A DNA stretch of 64,000 nucleotides from Paucibacter sediminis (lineage in GTDB: Bacteria > Pseudomonadota > Gammaproteobacteria > Burkholderiales > Burkholderiaceae_C), in NCBI RefSeq assembly GCF_030254645.1, contig NZ_CP116346.1, forward strand, positions 1,034,001 to 1,098,000, written 5' to 3'. The notes below the pieces were generated by a model that did not search any database, had not been told where the DNA came from, and saw nothing but the letters and a program-made list of their open reading frames with translations. Below are positions 37,889-47,283 of the stretch, piece by piece (within the stretch, counting starts at the first letter, position 1; each line of letters opens with the position of its first letter). The translations under genes and the position numbers were made by a program.

Positions 37889-40800
37889 GGTGCTGCTCCT
37901 GATGCCGCCTCCTCGGGCGGCTTGCGCTCGGACTTCTCGATGCGATCGACCTTGGGCGCATCCCACATGCCGGTGACATGGAATTCCTCCGTGCCGGCCG
38001 CTGCCATGGGCTTGCGCAACAGCCATTGGGCCAGGAAGGTGCCCAGGCCGATCGCCGGATTAATGGCCGCATAAGCCAGCGAAGCGCCGCCCACGTTGAG
38101 CTCGGGCACCACCAGCACGCGCAGATCCTGGGTCTCGGCGGCCAGATCGGCCTGGCCCTCCATCAGCACCGCCGCCTGCAGGCCCACCATGCGCAGATTG
38201 CTGGTATGGGCCACGCCCTTCTCGATGCGCAGGTCGCCGGTGAAGCTGTCGAAGGCAAAGCCCTGCGAGAACACATCGCGGAAGTCCAGCAGCAGGCGGC
38301 GCGGCAGCGATTGCAGGCTCAGCACGCCCAGCAGCCGGCCCACGCCGGGCTCGGCCTGCAGGAACTGGCCGGCGTCCAGCGCCACATGCAGCTGGCCGCC
38401 CATGCTGGGGTAGTCGGGGCTCAGCGGCGAGCCCTGCCAGCCGAGCTGGCCGTTCAGGCGGCCCTTGCCGCCGCGCAGGATCTGCCCCTGGCCCAGCGCC
38501 TGCAGGAGCTTGCCGCCGTCGCTGACGTCCAGCTGCCAGTCCAGCAGGGTGCGGCGCTGACTCTGCCCAGGCTCGGCCACCCATTGCCCGGTGGCGTTGA
38601 GCAACGCGTCGGGGTGCTTGATCTGCAGCCGGGCGAGCTTCCATTCGCGCGTCGGCCCCACCAGCTGGGCATCGATCTCCAGGCGGCCCAGCTTCTTGCC
38701 GCGCAGCTCGAAGTCCTCCACCACGATGTCCAGCGCCGGCACGCTGCTGGGCTGCTTCTCCAGCAGCTGCAGCACCGAATCGGCCTCGCTCTTGGGCAGG
38801 GCCAGGCGGCCCAGGCGGGCGTAGACGCGGCCGGGCTGGCCGGCGCGCGCCTGGCGCAGCTCCAGATAGCCGCTCAGCTGTTCGGCGTCGATGGTGGCGC
38901 GCCAGCCGTTCTGCTCGGGCGCGCGGCTCAGGCCCGCCACCAGGCGCGAGACCTGGCGGCCCGCGGCCTTGAAGCTCTGCGCGCGCAGGGCCAGTTGGCT
39001 GGGCGCGTAGCCGCTGTCCATGTTCTCCAGGCTCACCGGGCCGAGCAGGCGCTGCGCGGTGGCGAGCCAGGCGTCGGCATCGAAGCTGGCCAGATTGGCC
39101 TGCAGCTGCACGCCGCTGGGCGGCAGCGGCGGCAGGTTGTCCAGCACGCTCAGCGCGCCGCGCAGCACCTGCGCGCTCTCGCCGCCGAGCTCGCGCTGGT
39201 AATGCGCTTGCAGCTGGTTGCCCAGCTCCAGGCGCAGCTCGTCGCGCGTGGCGCTTTCATTCCCATTCACCGGCAAGAGCCGCGATTGCAGGCGCAGGTT
39301 GAGCGTGCTGTCGGCCTCCTTGCGCAGCGGCGCCGGCAGATCCAGCGCCAGGCCCTGCAGCGAGCTGCCGAGGTTGAACTCGGTCTGCCCCTTGACGAAA
39401 CCCAGCTCCAGCTTGTAGCCGGTCGAGCCACTCATGAACTGGGCCAGACGGCTGGGCAGGCCCAGCTCGCTGGCGCGCCGCAGCGCCTCCGCACTCAGCT
39501 GCCCCTGGGCACTGAAGCGCAGGCTGCCATCGGCCTGGCTGCCGCCCTCGAACAGGGCCTCGCCGCCCAGCACGCGTGCGCCGGCGGCCTGCAGCTGCAC
39601 GCCCTTGCGGTCGAAATCGATGCGCGCGCGTGTGTTGGAAAACAGCGGCACATCGGGCCGCAGGCGCAGCTCGTTGCCGGCCAGCAAGACCTGACCCTTG
39701 ACGCTGGACTTGCTGGCATCCAGCAGCGGGATCTTCAGGCCCAGCTTGAGGCTGGCGTTGCCGCTGGCGCTGGCGGCGTCCAGGCCATGCGAGGTCCATT
39801 CCGAGAGCGGCGAGCTGCGCATGAAGCGCAAGAGCTCGGCCATGGGGCCGCGGCCCTGGCCGTCCATCTCCAGCTGGGCCTGGTGCGCCAGATCCGGGAT
39901 GCCGCCGTTCACGTTGAAGAGCTCGTAGCCCAGCACCTTGGCGCGGCCCTTGCGGATCTGCATGCTGCCGCGCTCGAAGATCAGCTCGGCATTGAGCTGC
40001 TCCATCACCGGCCAGGGCGAGTTGTAGGCGGGGCTGGTCTCGGTGGCGGCGTGGCTGGGCACATAGGCCAGCTCCACGTCCTTCACCTGGCTGCTGATGC
40101 GGAAGATGCCTGCGCCAGCACCTCCCACACCATGAGGGCCGTCGAAGGGGAAATCGGCCAGGTCGCCGCGCACGCGCGCCTGCACCTGGTGCGCCTCGCC
40201 GCCGCGGATGGCATCGCGCACATAGGCGCGCGCGGTCTCGCCCACCACCAGCGGCAGGTAGCGCACCACGCGCCTGGCGGGGGCCTGGTCGATGCGGCCG
40301 CTGAGGTCCAGGCTGCCGGGCAGGCGCGCGCCGCGGCCGCTGCCGGGCTTGGCGCCGGTGCGCCAGGTGGCCTCGAATTCGGCCTTCACATCCTCGTTCT
40401 GCAGGCGCAGCTCGCTGACGCGCAGCTCCACCTGGGGCGGGCCGCCGTCCTTGCGCGCCTCGATGCGCCAGTCCAGCCCGGCGCTGAGCGTCTGCAGGGG
40501 GATGCGCGGCTCCTCGAACACGCCGGGAAAGTCCAGCATGCCGTCGCGTATCGCCAGCCGCGCCGTGCCGCCCTTCTCGGTGGCATCGAACTGCAGCTGC
40601 GCCCCGGCCAGGCCCGGGCGGGCCGCGCCGTGCGCGTCGGCCGGCACGCCGGCGGCCAGGCTCAACTGGTCCAGCGCACCCTTGATGCGGTAGCTCTGCG
40701 GCGCCTCGGGCGCGCCCTCCCAGCGCGCGCTGAAGGCGCTGACGCGGCCGCTGGGCGCCATCTCCTGCGCCAGCTGGTGCGCGGCCGCCGGCACCGGCAG

Positions 40801-41973
40801 GCGCGCCATGATGCGCGCGGCCAGGCCCAGGTCCATCTGCTGGGCCGTCAGCTCGCCGCCCAGCAGCTCGCCCAGCTCGGCGCCCAGCACCTGGGAGGCC
40901 TGGCGCGTGCGCAGCGAGAGCGACCAGTCCGAGCGCGGCCACACCAGGCCCTCGCCATCCTCGAAGCCGAGCTGGCGCGCGGTAAAGCTGAGGCCTTGCG
41001 CATTGCGCTGCATCGAGAGCCGGCCGGCGATCTGCGCCAGCTCCAGCGCCTCGATGCGCTTGCCCAGCTTGAGCTTGACGGCGCGCAGCCCCAGATCGAG
41101 GGTGGCGGCCTGGCTCTGGCCCTGCTTGATCTCCAGCCAGGCGCGCAGCGCGCCATCGCCCTCGCTGAGCTCGAAGGGCAGGTCCAGGTAGCGGCGCAGC
41201 TCGCGCACGTCGGCGCGCGGCAGGTCGGCGAACAGCGAGCCGCTCCAATGCTGCAGATCGCCGGGACGCTTGAGCAGCGACTGGGTGAACTGGCCGCGCA
41301 GCGAGAGCCGCTCGCCCCAGGCGGGCGGGGGCGTGGCGTCGAGGCGCAGCTCGTGGCGGCGCAGGCCGTTGCGCAGCACCAGGTCCACGCGCGAGAGCTC
41401 CAGCGGCGGCGCCTGGCGCGCCTCGTCGATCCAGCGCACGCGGCCGTTCAGGATCACGAACTCATGCTGGACGAAGAACCAGTCGGCCAGATCGCCGCCG
41501 GCCTCGGCGCGCTCGGCCTCGTCCACGCTCAGGCCGGCCACGAAGATGCGGCCCTGGGCGTCGCGCCGCACCACCATCTCGGGGGCATCGATCAGCAACT
41601 GCTCGAAGCGCAGCTCCAGCGCCAGCAGCGAGCGCGCCGAGAGCGCCGCCGCCACCCGCGGCAGGCGCAGGGCCTCGCGGCCATGCTGGTCGATGAGGCG
41701 CACATCGCGCATTTCCAGCGCCGGTATCCAGCCCCCCGAGCGCACATCTATCTGGCCGATCTGCAGATTCAACCCCAGCGATTTGGAGGCTTGTCGCGCC
41801 AGCGCAGGGCGCCATTCATCGATGTGCGGCAGAATCGCCCAGTGCAAAACCAGCCAGGCCAGCAGCATCAGGCTCCATGCCAGCAGCACCAGGGCCACGG
41901 CCCATCTGGCGCAGCGGCGGGCCCAGCGGGCGGGGCGGTTGGCGGCGGCGAAGACGGTGGCTAGCAAGGACAT
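37885..41973 (-). CDS. YhdP family AsmA-like envelope protein
   Basis: A very large (1362-residue) inner-membrane protein of the AsmA/TamB superfamily. One N-terminal TM helix (about 27-50, VALVLLAWSLMLLAWLVLHWAI) anchors a long periplasmic beta-rich body made of DUF3971-like and AsmA_2-like regions. The C-terminal segment (LLFRDVFSQGFAFDSF-like, then DLRVLVVPELNVGGASLAYA) is typical of YhdP. Homologues carry phospholipids between the inner and outer membranes. I chose the ATG at 41973, just before the TM helix. Divergent from glnE. Confidence 0.93.
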   Translation of the reverse strand: MSLLATVFAAANRPARWARRCARWAVALVLLAWSLMLLAWLVLHWAILPHIDEWRPALARQASKSLGLNLQIGQIDVRSGGWIPALEMRDVRLIDQHGREALRLPRVAAALSARSLLALELRFEQLLIDAPEMVVRRDAQGRIFVAGLSVDEAERAEAGGDLADWFFVQHEFVILNGRVRWIDEARQAPPLELSRVDLVLRNGLRRHELRLDATPPPAWGERLSLRGQFTQSLLKRPGDLQHWSGSLFADLPRADVRELRRYLDLPFELSEGDGALRAWLEIKQGQSQAATLDLGLRAVKLKLGKRIEALELAQIAGRLSMQRNAQGLSFTARQLGFEDGEGLVWPRSDWSLSLRTRQASQVLGAELGELLGGELTAQQMDLGLAARIMARLPVPAAAHQLAQEMAPSGRVSAFSARWEGAPEAPQSYRIKGALDQLSLAAGVPADAHGAARPGLAGAQLQFDATEKGGTARLAIRDGMLDFPGVFEEPRIPLQTLSAGLDWRIEARKDGGPPQVELRVSELRLQNEDVKAEFEATWRTGAKPGSGRGARLPGSLDLSGRIDQAPARRVVRYLPLVVGETARAYVRDAIRGGEAHQVQARVRGDLADFPFDGPHGVGGAGAGIFRISSQVKDVELAYVPSHAATETSPAYNSPWPVMEQLNAELIFERGSMQIRKGRAKVLGYELFNVNGGIPDLAHQAQLEMDGQGRGPMAELLRFMRSSPLSEWTSHGLDAASASGNASLKLGLKIPLLDASKSSVKGQVLLAGNELRLRPDVPLFSNTRARIDFDRKGVQLQAAGARVLGGEALFEGGSQADGSLRFSAQGQLSAEALRRASELGLPSRLAQFMSGSTGYKLELGFVKGQTEFNLGSSLQGLALDLPAPLRKEADSTLNLRLQSRLLPVNGNESATRDELRLELGNQLQAHYQRELGGESAQVLRGALSVLDNLPPLPPSGVQLQANLASFDADAWLATAQRLLGPVSLENMDSGYAPSQLALRAQSFKAAGRQVSRLVAGLSRAPEQNGWRATIDAEQLSGYLELRQARAGQPGRVYARLGRLALPKSEADSVLQLLEKQPSSVPALDIVVEDFELRGKKLGRLEIDAQLVGPTREWKLARLQIKHPDALLNATGQWVAEPGQSQRRTLLDWQLDVSDGGKLLQALGQGQILRGGKGRLNGQLGWQGSPLSPDYPSMGGQLHVALDAGQFLQAEPGVGRLLGVLSLQSLPRRLLLDFRDVFSQGFAFDSFTGDLRIEKGVAHTSNLRMVGLQAAVLMEGQADLAAETQDLRVLVVPELNVGGASLAYAAINPAIGLGTFLAQWLLRKPMAAAGTEEFHVTGMWDAPKVDRIEKSERKPPEEAASGAAP

Positions 41974-42095
41974 GTAGAAGGCACGCGCTCTCGAGCGCGG
42001 CACACAGGATGAGAAACGATGACACTCGCAAAGCCTTGGGGGGCGCCCCATCGCTCTCAGGATCGCAGCGAATCTAGCACAGGCCACCCTGCCCC

Positions 42096-44852
42096 ATGAG
42101 CGTCGACGAGCATTCTTTACCCTCTGCAACCAAGGCGGCGCTGGCCGCGCACAGCCGCTTCGTGCAGCGCATCCGGCGCCGCTACGACCAGGAGCTGCCC
42201 CTGCTGGCCGCCGGCCTGCCCGACCGGGCCGCCATGCAGGCGCTGATCGCGCAGCTGCAGGCCGAGGGCCGCAACCTCGCCAGCGCGCTGCGCGTGACCC
42301 GCCATCTGGTGCTGGAGCGCCTGGCGGTGCACGACGTCGAGCTGGCCGCGCCGATGAAGGCCATCACCGAGGCGATGACCACGCTGGCCGAGGTGACGCT
42401 GTGCGCGGCGCTGACGCAGGCACGCATCGAGCAGGACGCCATCCACGGCCAGCCGCGCAACAGCGTCGGCGAGGTGATCGAGTTCTGGGTCGTGGGCATG
42501 GGCAAGCTGGGCGGGCGCGAGCTCAATGTCAGCTCCGACATTGACCTGATCTATGTCTACGACGACGAGGGCGAGACCGATGGCGCCAAGCCGGTCTCGG
42601 CGCACGAATACTTCACCCAGGTGGCCAAGAAGCTCTATGCGCTGATCGGCGACGTCACCGAGGACGGCCAGGTGTTCCGTGTCGACCTGGCGCTGCGCCC
42701 CAATGGCAACTCGGGCCCGCCGGTGGTGAGCCTGTCGATGCTGGAGGAGTACTTCCTCGTGCAGGGGCGCGAATGGGAGCGCTTCGCCTGGCTGAAGAGC
42801 CGGGTGGTGGCGCCGCGCCAGCCCGAGGCCGGCGCAGCGCCCTCGCGTGCGGTGGCGCTGCGCTCGCTGGTCACGCCCTTCGTCTACCGCCGTTACCTGG
42901 ACTACGGCGTGTTCGAGGGCCTGCGGCAGCTGCACCGCAAGATCCGCGACGAGGCGCAGAAGCGCGCCGCCGGCCGGCCCGAGCGCTCCAACGACGTGAA
43001 GCTCTCGCGCGGTGGCATCCGCGAGATCGAGTTCACCGTGCAGCTGCTGCAGGTGGTGCGCGGCGGCCAGTTCCCCGAGATCCGCACGCGCTCCACCGTC
43101 AAGGCGCTCTCCCGGCTGGCGGCGCGCGGGCTGATGAAGCCGGCCACCGCCGCCAAGCTGGCCGAGGCCTACGACTTCCTGCGCCGCGTCGAGCACCGCA
43201 TCCAGTTCCTCGACGACCAGCAGACCCATTGCCTGCCGGGGTCCGACGATGACCTGAAGTGGATCGCGCGCTCCATGGGCATGGTCTGCAGCGCCGAAGC
43301 CTGCCAGCTGCTGGACCGCCTGTGCGAGGTACGCGAGCTGGTGGCCACCGAATTCGACGCCTTGCTGCACGACGGCCAGGCGCCCAAGCCTGGCGCCTGC
43401 AAGAACGGCCAATGCGGCGGCCCGGCCCTGCCGGTGGATGCCGACGAGTTCCTTGAGAAGCTGCCGCCCGAGCTGGCCGCCGCGGTGCGCCGCTGGGCCC
43501 AGCAGCCGCGCGTGCAGAACCTGCGCGAGGAATCGCGCCTGCGCCTGGCCAAGCTGGTGGGCCGTGCCGCCATCGGCGTGAAGGAGGGCGCATGCTCGCT
43601 GGACGCCGCGCTGCGCTTCGTCGACTGGGTCGAGCCGCTGCTGCGCCGCGAGAGCTATCTGGCCCTGCTGGTGGAGCGCCCCGCGGTGCAGACGCGGCTG
43701 TTGCGCCTGCTGGGCCTGGCGCGCTGGCCGATGCGCTATCTGATGCAGCATCCCGGCGTGATCGACGAACTGGCCGACAGCCGGCTGATGCACGAACGCT
43801 TCGACGGCGCCACCTTCATCGCCGACCTGCAGGCCCGCCACGATGCCTGGGCCCAGCATGGCGAGGCCGATGAGGAGGCCTTGCTGGACAGCGTGCGCCG
43901 CGCCCACCATGCCGAAGTGTTCCGCACCCTGGTGCGCGACGTCGAGGGCCATATCACGGTGGAGCAGGTGGCCGACGATCTCTCGGCCCTGGCCGATGCC
44001 ACCCTGCAATGCGTGATCAGCTGGTCCTGGGCGCGCCTCAAGCAGGCGCACCGCCCGGCCCCGAGCTTTGCGGTGATCGCCTACGGCAAGCTGGGCGGCA
44101 AGGAGCTGGGCTACGGCGGCGACCTGGACGTGGTGTTCCTGTTCGACGACGCGGACGAGAACTCGCCCGAGATCTACGGCGCCTTCGTGCGCAAGCTGAT
44201 CACCTGGCTGACCCTGCGCACCGCCGCTGGCGAGCTGTTCGACATCGACACCGCGCTGCGCCCGAACGGCAACTCCGGCCTGCTGGTGACCTCGCTGGCC
44301 AGTTTCGAGCACTACCAGACCGGCCGCGGCAGCAACACTGCCTGGACCTGGGAGCACCAGGCCATCACGCGCGCGCGCTTCTGCGCCGGCGCACCCGAGC
44401 TGGCCGCGCGCTTCGAGGGCGTGCGCCGCGCCGTGCTGACGGCCGAGCGCGACATCCAGGCGCTGCGCCAGGAGGTGCAGGCGATGCGCGAGAAGGTGCG
44501 CCAGGCCCGCCCGGTGCGCGCCGGCCTGTTCGATGTGAAGCACAGCCCGGGCGGCATGATGGACGCGGAGTTCGCGCTGCAGTTCCTGATCCTGGCGCAT
44601 GCGCGCCAGCATGCCGAGCTGCTGGACAACGCCGGCAATATCGCCCTGCTGCAGCGCGCCGAGGCCGCCGGCCTGCTGCCCGCCGGCGTGGGCAAGGCCG
44701 CCGCCGATGCCTACCGCGAGCTGCGCCGCGTGCAACACCGGGCACGCCTGGACGAACAGTCCACCGCGCTGGACGAGGCGGCGCAGGCGGCGCAGGGCAT
44801 CGCCACGCACCGCGACGCGGTGCTGGCGCTCTGGCGGGCCGTGTTCGGCTGA
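42096..44852 (+). CDS. glnE: Bifunctional glutamine synthetase adenylyltransferase/deadenylase
   Basis: Adds AMP to, and removes it from, glutamine synthetase in response to PII and glutamine. The 918-residue protein has two nucleotidyltransferase domains: the N-terminal deadenylase (GMGKLGGRELNVSSDIDLIYVY, about 130) and the C-terminal adenylyltransferase (AYGKLGGKELGYGGDLDVVFLF, about 660), each followed by a helical PII-uridylyl-like domain (GGIREIEFTVQLLQ, and PGGMMDAEFALQFL). An insertion containing KPGACKNGQCGGP lies near 430. Its stop overlaps the ATG of the rhombosortase. Confidence 0.96.
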   Translation: MSVDEHSLPSATKAALAAHSRFVQRIRRRYDQELPLLAAGLPDRAAMQALIAQLQAEGRNLASALRVTRHLVLERLAVHDVELAAPMKAITEAMTTLAEVTLCAALTQARIEQDAIHGQPRNSVGEVIEFWVVGMGKLGGRELNVSSDIDLIYVYDDEGETDGAKPVSAHEYFTQVAKKLYALIGDVTEDGQVFRVDLALRPNGNSGPPVVSLSMLEEYFLVQGREWERFAWLKSRVVAPRQPEAGAAPSRAVALRSLVTPFVYRRYLDYGVFEGLRQLHRKIRDEAQKRAAGRPERSNDVKLSRGGIREIEFTVQLLQVVRGGQFPEIRTRSTVKALSRLAARGLMKPATAAKLAEAYDFLRRVEHRIQFLDDQQTHCLPGSDDDLKWIARSMGMVCSAEACQLLDRLCEVRELVATEFDALLHDGQAPKPGACKNGQCGGPALPVDADEFLEKLPPELAAAVRRWAQQPRVQNLREESRLRLAKLVGRAAIGVKEGACSLDAALRFVDWVEPLLRRESYLALLVERPAVQTRLLRLLGLARWPMRYLMQHPGVIDELADSRLMHERFDGATFIADLQARHDAWAQHGEADEEALLDSVRRAHHAEVFRTLVRDVEGHITVEQVADDLSALADATLQCVISWSWARLKQAHRPAPSFAVIAYGKLGGKELGYGGDLDVVFLFDDADENSPEIYGAFVRKLITWLTLRTAAGELFDIDTALRPNGNSGLLVTSLASFEHYQTGRGSNTAWTWEHQAITRARFCAGAPELAARFEGVRRAVLTAERDIQALRQEVQAMREKVRQARPVRAGLFDVKHSPGGMMDAEFALQFLILAHARQHAELLDNAGNIALLQRAEAAGLLPAGVGKAAADAYRELRRVQHRARLDEQSTALDEAAQAAQGIATHRDAVLALWRAVFG

Positions 44853-45427
44853 TGTCCTGGGCGGCCCTCAGCGCCGGCCTGGCCACGCTGGCCGGCCTGG
44901 CCTGGTGGCTGCCGCGCGCGTGGCTGGACTGGCAGCCCGCCCTGTGGGCACAGGAACCCTGGCGCGTCCTCAGCGCCGCCCTGGTGCATTGGAGCGCCCA
45001 GCATCTGCTTGCCAATCTGGCCGGCTGTGCCGTGCTGGCCCTGCTGGGCCGGGCCGGCCGGCTGCGCGCCACCCCCGCCTGGCTGGCCGCCTGGCCGCTC
45101 ACCCAGCTGGGCCTGCTGCTGCAACCCGCGCTGCTGCATTACGGCGGGCTCTCGGGCCTGCTGCACGCGGGCGTGGCGGTGGCGGTGGTGGAGCTGCTGG
45201 CACGGCGCGGGCGGGATCGGCTGGTGGGGGCGGCCATCGCGGCCGGCCTGCTGGTCAAGCTGTGGCTGGAACAGCCGCTGGGGCCTGCGCTGCGCACCCT
45301 GCCCGGCTGGGACATCGCGATCGCGCCCTTTGCCCATCTCAGCGGCACGCTGGCAGGTGCGCTCAGCGCCCTGGCGTGGCTGGCCTGGCGGCGGCTGCGG
45401 GCATCATCGCGCCATGCTGAAGTCTGA
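44852..45427 (+). CDS. rrtA: Rhombosortase (rhomboid-family intramembrane protease)
   Basis: A 191-residue integral membrane protein with about six hydrophobic segments. It has the rhomboid and rhombosortase features: H46, H51 and N55 in HWSAQHLLANLAG, the catalytic Ser S101 in HYGGLSGLLHAG, and the catalytic His H162 in APFAHLSGTLAG. Rhombosortases cleave proteins with GlyGly-CTERM tails; one such protein is the S8 protease at 21003-22964. The ATG overlaps the glnE stop and the gene overlaps the EamA start by 14 nt. Confidence 0.85.
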   Translation: MSWAALSAGLATLAGLAWWLPRAWLDWQPALWAQEPWRVLSAALVHWSAQHLLANLAGCAVLALLGRAGRLRATPAWLAAWPLTQLGLLLQPALLHYGGLSGLLHAGVAVAVVELLARRGRDRLVGAAIAAGLLVKLWLEQPLGPALRTLPGWDIAIAPFAHLSGTLAGALSALAWLAWRRLRASSRHAEV

Positions 45428-46307
45428 TCGCAAGCCCCATCTCGACGCCTTTGCCGTCGCCTCCGTGCTGTTCTGCTGCGCCCTCTGGGGCCTGGGCCAG
45501 GTGGCCATCAAGGCGGCGCTGAGCGAGATCACCCCGTTCTGGCAGGCGGGGCTGCGCTCGCTGATCGCCGGCGCGCTGGTGTGGCTCTGGGCACGGGCGC
45601 GCGGCATCGCGCTGTTCGACCGCGACGGCAGCCTGGGTGGCGGCCTGCTGGCCGGCGGCCTGTTCGCGGCCGAGTTCGCGGCCATCTTCTGGGGCATGCA
45701 GTACACCAGCGCCTCGCGCATGGTGGTGTTCATCTACCTCGCGCCCTTTGTGGTGGCGCTGGGCATGCCCTTCATCTCGCGGCACGAGAAGCTCACGCCG
45801 CGCCAGGGCCTGGGCCTGCTGCTGGCATTCGGCGCGGTGGCGTTCGCCTTTGCCGAAGGTTTCAGCGCGGGCGGGCAGCCGCAGCAATGGCTGGGCGATG
45901 CGCTGGGCCTGCTGGCCGCGCTGCTATGGGGCGGCACCACACTGGCGATACGCGGCAGCCGGCTCGCCAGCGCCAGCGCCGAGAAGACGCTGTTCTACCA
46001 ATTGGCGGTCTCGGGCCTGGCGCTGAGCCTGGCGGCCCTGGCCCTGCACGAGCCGCTGCCGCTGGCCTGGTCGGCCCGGCTGCTGGGCTGGTTCGGCTTC
46101 CAGGCGGTGATCGTCTCCTTTGCCAGCTACCTGCTGTGGTTCTGGCTGGTGCGCCATTACCCGGCCACGCGCCTGGCCAGCTTCACGCTCAGCACGCCGC
46201 TGTTCGGCCTGCTGGCCGGGGTGCTGGTGCTGGGCGAGGCGATCACGCTGCGCCTGGTCATCGCCCTGATCGGGCTGGCGCTGGGCATCCTGCTGGTGAA
46301 CAAATAG
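45414..46307 (+). CDS. EamA/DMT family transporter
   Basis: A 297-residue drug/metabolite transporter with ten predicted TM helices in two EamA repeats. The first starts FAVASVLFCCALWGLGQVAIKAAL and includes GLFAAEFAAIFWGMQYTSASRMVVFIYLAP; the second starts GLLAALLWGGTTLAIRGSRL and ends RLVIALIGLALGILLVNK. The substrate cannot be told. The start overlaps the rhombosortase gene by 14 nt, so it belongs to the glnE transcript. Confidence 0.92.
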   Translation: MLKSDRKPHLDAFAVASVLFCCALWGLGQVAIKAALSEITPFWQAGLRSLIAGALVWLWARARGIALFDRDGSLGGGLLAGGLFAAEFAAIFWGMQYTSASRMVVFIYLAPFVVALGMPFISRHEKLTPRQGLGLLLAFGAVAFAFAEGFSAGGQPQQWLGDALGLLAALLWGGTTLAIRGSRLASASAEKTLFYQLAVSGLALSLAALALHEPLPLAWSARLLGWFGFQAVIVSFASYLLWFWLVRHYPATRLASFTLSTPLFGLLAGVLVLGEAITLRLVIALIGLALGILLVNK

Positions 46308-46383
46308 CGGCATGTCTCCTGGGTGGCAAAGGCGTGCCCCGCCTCGGCATAGACTGCGCCCACCCCACAAGGAGACACTCACC

Positions 46384-47037
46384 ATGACGATCACACTCTG
46401 CGGCTTCTCGCTCTCGAACTACTACAACAAGGTCAAGCTGGCCCTGCTGGAAAAAGGCATCCCCTTCCAGGAGGAGGTGGTGATGACGCATTCCAAGGAC
46501 GAGGCCGTGCTGGCCGCCTCGCCGCTGGGCAAGGTGCCCTTCATCCGCACCGAGCAGGGCACGCTGTGCGAGAGCCAGGTGATCCTGGACTATCTGGAAT
46601 CTGCCTACCCCGCCCACCCGCTGCTGCCGGCCGAGCCCTTCGCACAGGCCAAGGTGCATGAGCTGATCACCTTTGTGGAGCTGCATCTGGAGCTGGTGGC
46701 GCGCGAACTCTACGGCCAGGCCTTCTTCGGCGGCACGTGCAGCGACGCCAACAAGGAGCGCGTGAAGAAGCTGCTGGACAAGAACATCCCCGCCTTCAAG
46801 CGCCTGGCCAAATTCGGCCCCTATCTGGCCGGCGATACCTTCACCCAGGCCGATTGCGCCGGCTGGGTCAGCCTGCCCCTGGTGGCGATGGCCACCAAGT
46901 CGGTGCTGGGCGAGGACCTACTGGCCGCCCATGGCGTCGAGTGGAAGTCCTACGCCAAGCTGATCGGCGAGCGCCCCGCCGCCCAGAAGGTGACGGCCGA
47001 CCGCAAGGCCGACCAGGACCGCTTCGCCGCCAAGTAG
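46384..47037 (+). CDS. Glutathione S-transferase family protein
   Basis: A 217-residue GST. The N-terminal thioredoxin fold (LCGFSLSNYYNKVKLALLEKGIPFQEEVV) has the cis-Pro loop GKVPFIRTEQG and the ESQVILDYLE segment; the C-terminal helical domain contains DTFTQADCAGWVSLPL. It starts at the ATG at 46384 with an AAGGAG Shine-Dalgarno seven nt upstream; an upstream in-frame extension is not supported. Separated from the EamA gene by 76 nt. The substrate is unknown. Confidence 0.93.
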   Translation: MTITLCGFSLSNYYNKVKLALLEKGIPFQEEVVMTHSKDEAVLAASPLGKVPFIRTEQGTLCESQVILDYLESAYPAHPLLPAEPFAQAKVHELITFVELHLELVARELYGQAFFGGTCSDANKERVKKLLDKNIPAFKRLAKFGPYLAGDTFTQADCAGWVSLPLVAMATKSVLGEDLLAAHGVEWKSYAKLIGERPAAQKVTADRKADQDRFAAK

Positions 47038-47283
47038 GCGCAGGCGCTCCGCCAGCGGGAGACTTCTGGCAAGGGCCTTCGAGCGGCTCGCTAAGCACGC
47101 GCCAGACCGCCAGGCGCGGTCCGATGACGTCGCGCCCGGCGCGGGCAAGGCAGTCAGCAGGCACAGCGCCGCCTCGACGGGCACGCTAACGTCCAGCGGA
47201 CTGGCCTCGAAGTTGCCCAGCTCCGTATCCCATTACCACTTCATCCCATAGGCGGCCGGCAGGCGCTGGGCGCGCCAAGGAGC

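Noticed and set aside
37978-41964. Plus-strand open frame of about 1300 codons opposite yhdP
   Set aside because: Same shadow effect: low-complexity Ala/Gln/Leu translation, no motif, no ribosome binding site, and the real gene is on the other strand.
42117-44810. Minus-strand open frame of about 900 codons opposite glnE
   Set aside because: Shadow of glnE, whose catalytic motifs are unmistakable on the plus strand.
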